Made by a program: the position numbers and the translations under genes. From JASFRS01 sp050114795 (GTDB lineage Bacteria; Pseudomonadota; Alphaproteobacteria; Sphingomonadales; CAKZYD01), in assembly GCA_050114795.1 (NCBI GenBank), contig JASFRS010000097.1, positions 1-9,097 of the forward strand: a stretch of DNA of 9,097 nt. The letters are read 5' to 3'. The notes under the pieces are model-generated. The model had not been told where the DNA came from. It worked only from the letters and a program-made list of their open reading frames with translations, and ran no database searches. How positions within the stretch are numbered: the stretch's first letter is position 1; the number at the start of each line of letters is the position of its first letter. Shown here piece after piece: positions 5,724-9,097 of the stretch.

Positions 5724-7085
5724 ATGAAATATTTAAAAGCTCCAAAATTTGCGGTCGCAAGCTTGACGGCGTTTTCCATCGCCTGTGGCGCATTAGCAGT
5801 ATCAACAATTGTTACACCGGCTAATGCGCAAAGAGCAGATGACGATCAACAGCAGAAGCGCAGAACCAAAAAAGCTCAAGTTATTCGCAATGAAAAACTC
5901 GGGAAAGTTTTGCAGGAAGCAGTTGAACTGATGACGGCAGAGCCACCGGATTTAAACGGTGCTCTGAATGCTATGAAGCGTGCACCTGCGAATGATAAAC
6001 TTTCGAGCTATGAACGTTCAAAAGTGTATCAAATTCAGGCGTCTATTGCTGCACAGCAGGAACGTTATGCCGATGCCATCCGCTTCTTTTCTCTCATGAT
6101 TGCAGAGGAAGACACCTCACCTGCTGAAAAAGAACAAGCCACTTTCAACACTGCACAGCTTTATATGGTGACAGAACAGTTCCAAAAAGCAGTCAATCTT
6201 TTAGAAAGCTGGTTCAAAACGGCAGAAAATCCTGCTCCCAGCGCCTATTTCTGGCTGTGTCAGGGCTATTTGCAACTTGAGGACTATAAGAAAGCTCTCA
6301 AGCCTTGCACAGACACCATCAAAGTTGCTCAGGAACGGGACGTACCTGTGATTGAGAATTGGGTGCGTGCTGCGGTTGTTTCTTATCAGCAAAGCGGTGA
6401 CTTAGTCAGTGCAACAAATTGGATCAAATACGCCTTGGAAAATTGGCCAAAGCGTGATTATTGGATCCAATATGTCTCCATGATGAGCCAGCAGGGCAAA
6501 GAAAAAGACGAACTCGCAGCCTATGAAATTGCTTATAAGCAAGGGTTTTTGACGCGTGAATCTGAAATCGTGCGCCTGGCCCAAATGTACCAATATCAAC
6601 AAATCCCCTATAAAGCGGTGAAGGTATTGGAAAAAGGCATGAAGGACGGCATTGTCGAGGAGAACCGTAAGCATCTCGAGCTTTTGGCCAATGTTTATAC
6701 TTTGTCAAAAGAGTATGATGATGCTGTAAACCCGCTGGAACGCGCTGCCGCGCTTGCCAACGAAGGCAAGTTGTGGGAACGCCTCGCTTCCGTTTATCTG
6801 CAAGACGAAGAGTGGGAAAAAGCCTCTGATGCTTTGGACAAAGCAATTAAAGCAGGCGATGTCAGCAACCCATTCCGCACACGTATTCTTGAGGGAATGG
6901 CCTTGGCCAACTCTGGCAAATTTGCGCAAGCGGAAGCCAAGTTCAAAGAGGCACGACGTGTTGCTGAGGACGCCCGCGAACGTAACCAGATCAAAGGCTG
7001 GCTGCGTTATGTCGAAGATGAAAAGCGGCGTTCGAAAGACATCTCTACATATCGTATTAAGAAATATGGAACCGGCGCCAATTAA
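5724..7085 (+). CDS. Secreted TPR-repeat protein, last gene of the TonB operon
   Basis: Periplasmic protein of 453 residues from ATG 5724. The signal peptide covers residues 1-35 (core VASLTAFSIACGALAVSTIV, cleavage after ANA). Helical tetratricopeptide-type repeats then run almost to the end, e.g. LYMVTEQFQKAVNLLESW, YLQLEDYKKALKPC, VYTLSKEYDDAVNPLE and VYLQDEEWEKASDALDKAI. TPR proteins regularly close DUF3450-TtpC-ExbB-ExbD-TonB operons and probably act as a periplasmic scaffold. No substrate can be named. ATG 5724 is preferred over ATG 5715 because GGAG (5711-5714) abuts 5715 but is 9 bases before 5724. The gene ends immediately before a strong terminator. Confidence 0.88.
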   Translation: MKYLKAPKFAVASLTAFSIACGALAVSTIVTPANAQRADDDQQQKRRTKKAQVIRNEKLGKVLQEAVELMTAEPPDLNGALNAMKRAPANDKLSSYERSKVYQIQASIAAQQERYADAIRFFSLMIAEEDTSPAEKEQATFNTAQLYMVTEQFQKAVNLLESWFKTAENPAPSAYFWLCQGYLQLEDYKKALKPCTDTIKVAQERDVPVIENWVRAAVVSYQQSGDLVSATNWIKYALENWPKRDYWIQYVSMMSQQGKEKDELAAYEIAYKQGFLTRESEIVRLAQMYQYQQIPYKAVKVLEKGMKDGIVEENRKHLELLANVYTLSKEYDDAVNPLERAAALANEGKLWERLASVYLQDEEWEKASDALDKAIKAGDVSNPFRTRILEGMALANSGKFAQAEAKFKEARRVAEDARERNQIKGWLRYVEDEKRRSKDISTYRIKKYGTGAN

Positions 7086-7810
7086 GTCGGCTTCAAACCC
7101 AAAGAAACGGTCGCTTTATGCGGCCGTTTTTTTATGGGGAAATTGTTTTCCAAACAAGTCACACCACTAGGTGTAAGAAGAAGGCTTCTCTCGCCTCGAT
7201 GCCCTTGAATCCAGTCCTTATCCAAGAACAGAGTCAATAGTGCCTTTCCTACCTCACCGGAAAGATGATAGCGTCTCTCACTCCAATCCAGACATGTACG
7301 GCATAATGGTTTGGCCTTCTCTGCTAGTAAATTCACATCCACACCAAGCTCGACAAGAAACGCTTTCCCCTCATCCGTTAGCGAAACTTCACTATCCAAT
7401 AATTTGACGAACCCCCGTTCATACATAGACTGAAATATGCGAACACCCAGTCGCCCAGCCAAGTGGCTATAACACCGTCGTGCCGCCCTAAGCTCCTCAT
7501 TCTTTGGGCCAGGGCGAATATGACTTAGCTCAAACGCCGCCCCTAAAGCGAATAGAGCTTCCAGATTATGGGCGACCTCATCATTTTTTAGCTTAAAATA
7601 TTTGAAGCGGCCCTGGCGCAACGCACAAATCAGTCCCGCCCCTTCAAGAACACGCAAATGACCACTTAAAGTGGAAGCCTGAACGCCCGTTTCCCGGCAT
7701 AACTCATTTGGCGTTAGAGCCATCCCCGAAAGCAAGGCGCGCAAAATGCCCTCTCTTACAGGCGACGCGATAACGGATGCGATTTTCGAGATATTTGGAT
7801 GGGCATTCAT
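7082..7810 (-). CDS. ArsR-type winged-helix transcriptional regulator
   Basis: 242-residue cytoplasmic DNA-binding protein. The N-terminal ArsR winged helix (about 8-75) contains the helix-turn-helix TPNELCRETGVQASTLSGHL and the wing segment ICALRQGRFKYFKL. It lacks the ELCVCDL metal site of classical ArsR. A longer C-terminal part (about 105-220) has RRCYSHLAGRLGV and CRTCLDWSERRYHLSG, as in a subgroup of about 220-aa ArsR-like regulators. Cys113, Cys170 and Cys173 might sense a ligand, metal or redox state; this is inference. No strong ribosome binding site is visible before the ATG. The gene is divergent from the neighbouring protein and probably regulates it and itself. Its last ~20 codons run through the TonB-operon terminator, and its stop overlaps the stop of the TPR gene. 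Confidence 0.85.
   Translation of the reverse strand: MNAHPNISKIASVIASPVREGILRALLSGMALTPNELCRETGVQASTLSGHLRVLEGAGLICALRQGRFKYFKLKNDEVAHNLEALFALGAAFELSHIRPGPKNEELRAARRCYSHLAGRLGVRIFQSMYERGFVKLLDSEVSLTDEGKAFLVELGVDVNLLAEKAKPLCRTCLDWSERRYHLSGEVGKALLTLFLDKDWIQGHRGERSLLLTPSGVTCLENNFPIKKRPHKATVSLGLKPT
7105..7133 (+). terminator. Strong intrinsic terminator of the TonB operon
   Basis: AAACGGTCGC (7105-7114) pairs with GCGGCCGTTT (7120-7129) over 10 bp with one G-U, around a 5-base loop. A seven-T run covers 7127-7133. It lies 20 bases after the TPR stop and within the coding sequence of the converging regulator gene. Confidence 0.92.
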
Positions 7811-7843
7811 AATTCGGATATTTCCAAAACAAATTAGTGATAG

Positions 7844-7857
7844 ATCAAGCTATTGAT
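7844..7857. promoter_or_regulatory. Candidate ArsR-family operator in the divergent intergenic region
   Basis: ATCAA-GCTA-TTGAT is a perfect inverted repeat in the 71 bases between the two divergent starts. Several ArsR-family boxes have the form ATCAA-Nx-TTGAT. On the minus strand it overlaps a possible -35 (TTGATC), which fits autorepression. Binding is inferred. Confidence 0.45.
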
Positions 7858-7869
7858 TCCTTCAAAATG

Positions 7870-7874
7870 AAGGA
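7870..7874 (+). promoter_or_regulatory. Shine-Dalgarno selecting ATG 7882
   Basis: AAGGA lies 7 bases before ATG 7882. The in-frame GTG 7837 and ATG 7867 have no such site. Confidence 0.6.
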
Positions 7875-7881
7875 TAACACA

Positions 7882-8649
7882 ATGACCACATCACTTTCTC
7901 CGGATCAAAATCAAGCTGCATTTGACTATGTAGATTTTTGGTTTTGGCGCAAGGAAACGCTGTTAGAAGCTTCGAATATTGAACACCCCCTGTTTGACGC
8001 GCTGGTTGAGGCAAAAGCCATTCCCGGCATCATTTACAGCTTTCATGAGAAAGATGGATGGTGGAGCGCTTTAGCGGCTTATAAGGAAGAAACCCGGCCT
8101 CACCCTCGTCAGGGAGGTAAAGACTATTATAGCCCCGCTGCTCTTTGGTGGATTCGTCATACTTGTCTTTCCTTAAAAGAGGAGATGAACGTCCGGGAGG
8201 CGGCCACATTAAACGCTTCCAAATTCAAACACCAATATAAGACCCTCTATAAAAATTTACCGTCCTGCTATCCTCACCTCGCTTATGCGCTCCCACCTAT
8301 TCCCGACGATGAGCTAGACGCATTGGCGCATAGCGAATGGGAAGCATGGGTCACAGGCGCTTATGCCGTCTGTTTAAGAGACTTCAGCGCCGATATCTGC
8401 TTGAGAAAAGAGGCCTTAGCCAAAACACTTAAAGCACATTTAGCAGGGCCGCTGGGCGTATCCGAGGCTTCACAAGATAAGCTGTTACACATGACCCAGG
8501 ATTTAGCGTCTCTTTTACTTCCATTCGCCCCATGGGAAAGGCCGACAGCTACCGCCGGACTTATTCTTGACCCTATCATAAAGACCTTCGGATTAGGTGT
8601 TGATATTCCTCAGCCGACAAAGAAACCGGCTGTTCGCTTTGACATGTAG
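7882..8649 (+). CDS. Uncharacterised protein, possibly DUF6058-like
   Basis: 255-residue soluble protein from ATG 7882, with no signal peptide or membrane segment. The N-terminal part (YVDFWFWRKETLLEAS, then FDALVEAKAIPGIIYSF) resembles a small helical recognition domain of the kind seen in DUF6058 proteins. Further on, YYSPAALWWIRHTCLSL and a helical C-terminal half follow. It is rich in Trp and aromatic residues; the first 90 residues contain several Trp. DUF6058 is annotated as 'natural product biosynthesis' without a known reaction, and my assignment rests on remembered motif style only. Divergent pairing with an ArsR-type regulator suggests inducible expression. The function is not known. 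Confidence 0.7.
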   Translation: MTTSLSPDQNQAAFDYVDFWFWRKETLLEASNIEHPLFDALVEAKAIPGIIYSFHEKDGWWSALAAYKEETRPHPRQGGKDYYSPAALWWIRHTCLSLKEEMNVREAATLNASKFKHQYKTLYKNLPSCYPHLAYALPPIPDDELDALAHSEWEAWVTGAYAVCLRDFSADICLRKEALAKTLKAHLAGPLGVSEASQDKLLHMTQDLASLLLPFAPWERPTATAGLILDPIIKTFGLGVDIPQPTKKPAVRFDM

Positions 8650-8673
8650 AAAGGCCTGACATCTAAGAGAAGA

Positions 8674-8760
8674 TGGTGCCCCCGGTCCGAATCGAACGGA
8701 CACTCCCTTGCAGGAACCAGATTTTGAGTCTGGCGCGTCTACCAGTTCCGCCACAGGGGC
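8674..8760 (-). tRNA. tRNA-Leu(CAA)
   Basis: Read on the minus strand, the acceptor arm GCCCCTG pairs with CGGGGGC over 7 bp (one G-U). The anticodon stem CCAGA/TCTGG encloses the loop CTCAAAA, with anticodon CAA at complement(8724-8726), decoding UUG. A type-II variable arm is present, the T loop is GTTCGATTC, and the discriminator is A. The CCA end is encoded (8674-8676). The mature body without CCA is 8677-8760. Confidence 0.97.
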
Positions 8761-8778
8761 CCCTTGATGGGAGGCGCC

Positions 8779-8806
8779 ATATTAGCTTTGGAATCCTGCC
8801 CGTCAA
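8779..8806 (-). promoter_or_regulatory. Sigma-70 promoter of tRNA-Leu
   Basis: On the minus strand TTGACG (complement 8801-8806) and TAATAT (complement 8779-8784) are separated by 16 bases. The expected start of transcription is about 10-15 bases before the tRNA. Confidence 0.8.
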
Positions 8807-8876
8807 GAGCCGTTTAAAGCCCCAAGTCATAATTTTTCACTCTCACATTGTACTTACGCCCACACCCTGATATCGC

Positions 8877-8884
8877 AAAGGAGG
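8877..8884 (+). promoter_or_regulatory. Near-perfect Shine-Dalgarno before yqaA
   Basis: AAAGGAGG matches the 16S rRNA tail almost fully. It lies 6 bases before an in-frame CTG (8891) but 24 bases before the TTG (8909) expected from homologues. Confidence 0.6.
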
Positions 8885-8908
8885 AAACTTCTGAGAGGGA
8901 ACACGCTT

Positions 8909-9097
8909 TTGCTACGCCGCCTTTATGACTGGACCCTGTCCTTAGCAGGCAAACCGGCTGCAAAAGTCTGGTTAGCTTTTATATCTTTTCTTGAAAGCTC
9001 CATCTTTCCCATTCCACCAGATGTGATGCTCATGCCCATGTGTATGGCCAAGCGCGACAAGAGCTTCTTATATGCCGCAATTGCCACCGTCTCATCA
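8909..9097 (+). CDS. yqaA: YqaA-family VTT/DedA-like membrane protein, 3' truncated
   Basis: The first 63 residues of an inner-membrane protein of the VTT (SNARE-associated/DedA-related) superfamily, cut by the window end. From TTG 8909 it reads MLRRLYDWTLSLAGKP, then a membrane-associated helix WLAFISFLESSIFPIPPDVM. The FPIPPDVML motif and the MLRRLYDW start are characteristic of YqaA proteins, whose exact role is unclear (membrane or lipid homeostasis). The start is uncertain. TTG 8909 has a moderate AGAGGGA 8 bases upstream, whereas the very strong AAAGGAGG at 8877 would serve CTG 8891 and add six residues (MRGNTL). No in-frame ATG precedes the conserved region in this frame. Confidence 0.85.
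   Translation, partial: MLRRLYDWTLSLAGKPAAKVWLAFISFLESSIFPIPPDVMLMPMCMAKRDKSFLYAAIATVSS

Noticed and set aside
8673..8870. 65-codon plus-strand open frame over the tRNA
   Set aside because: It is the reverse strand of tRNA-Leu and its promoter, with no coding signals.

Overview
The window looks like chromosomal DNA from a moderate-GC alphaproteobacterium, plausibly a marine Rhodospirillales- or Kordiimonadales-like lineage. Pointers are an apparent PabB-PabC fusion end, a YqaA/DedA-type gene beside tRNA-Leu, and a DUF3450-type TonB operon. The genus cannot be fixed from the sequence alone. No mobile element, CRISPR array or phage gene was seen.

Layout: (1) 1-675, the 3' end of an aminodeoxychorismate lyase (folate/pABA) gene, closed by a small hairpin. 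(2) 753-944, an unrecognised 63-residue protein with a very good ribosome binding site. (3) 945-1489, 545 bases without a gene. It holds a terminator-like perfect inverted repeat, a short AT-rich control stretch, and about 300 bases (1143-1438) that fold into six consecutive strong hairpins. This is a candidate structured RNA or long leader of the operon that follows. (4) 1490-7085, a seven-gene same-strand operon: periplasmic DUF3450 protein, TtpC-type long ExbB, short ExbB, two tandem ExbDs, TonB, and a secreted TPR protein. It ends in a strong intrinsic terminator. (5) 7082-7810 (minus), an ArsR-type winged-helix regulator, divergent from (6) 7882-8649 (plus), a poorly characterised soluble protein resembling DUF6058. 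A candidate operator lies between them. (7) 8674-8760 (minus), tRNA-Leu(CAA) with encoded CCA and a clear sigma-70 promoter. (8) 8909-9097 (or from 8891), the start of a YqaA-family VTT membrane protein, cut by the window end.

The operon is the Vibrio 'TonB2/TtpC' kind of energy-transduction system. ExbB/ExbD proton channels in the inner membrane drive TonB, which powers TonB-dependent outer-membrane receptors for siderophores, heme, vitamins or glycans. TtpC, DUF3450 and the TPR protein are probable periplasmic adaptors. The unusual parts are the paired ExbDs, which share a near-identical transmembrane segment even at DNA level, the perfect 12-bp hairpin between them, and the heavily folded region ahead of the operon. 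A further oddity is that the operon's terminator lies inside the coding sequence of the converging regulator gene.
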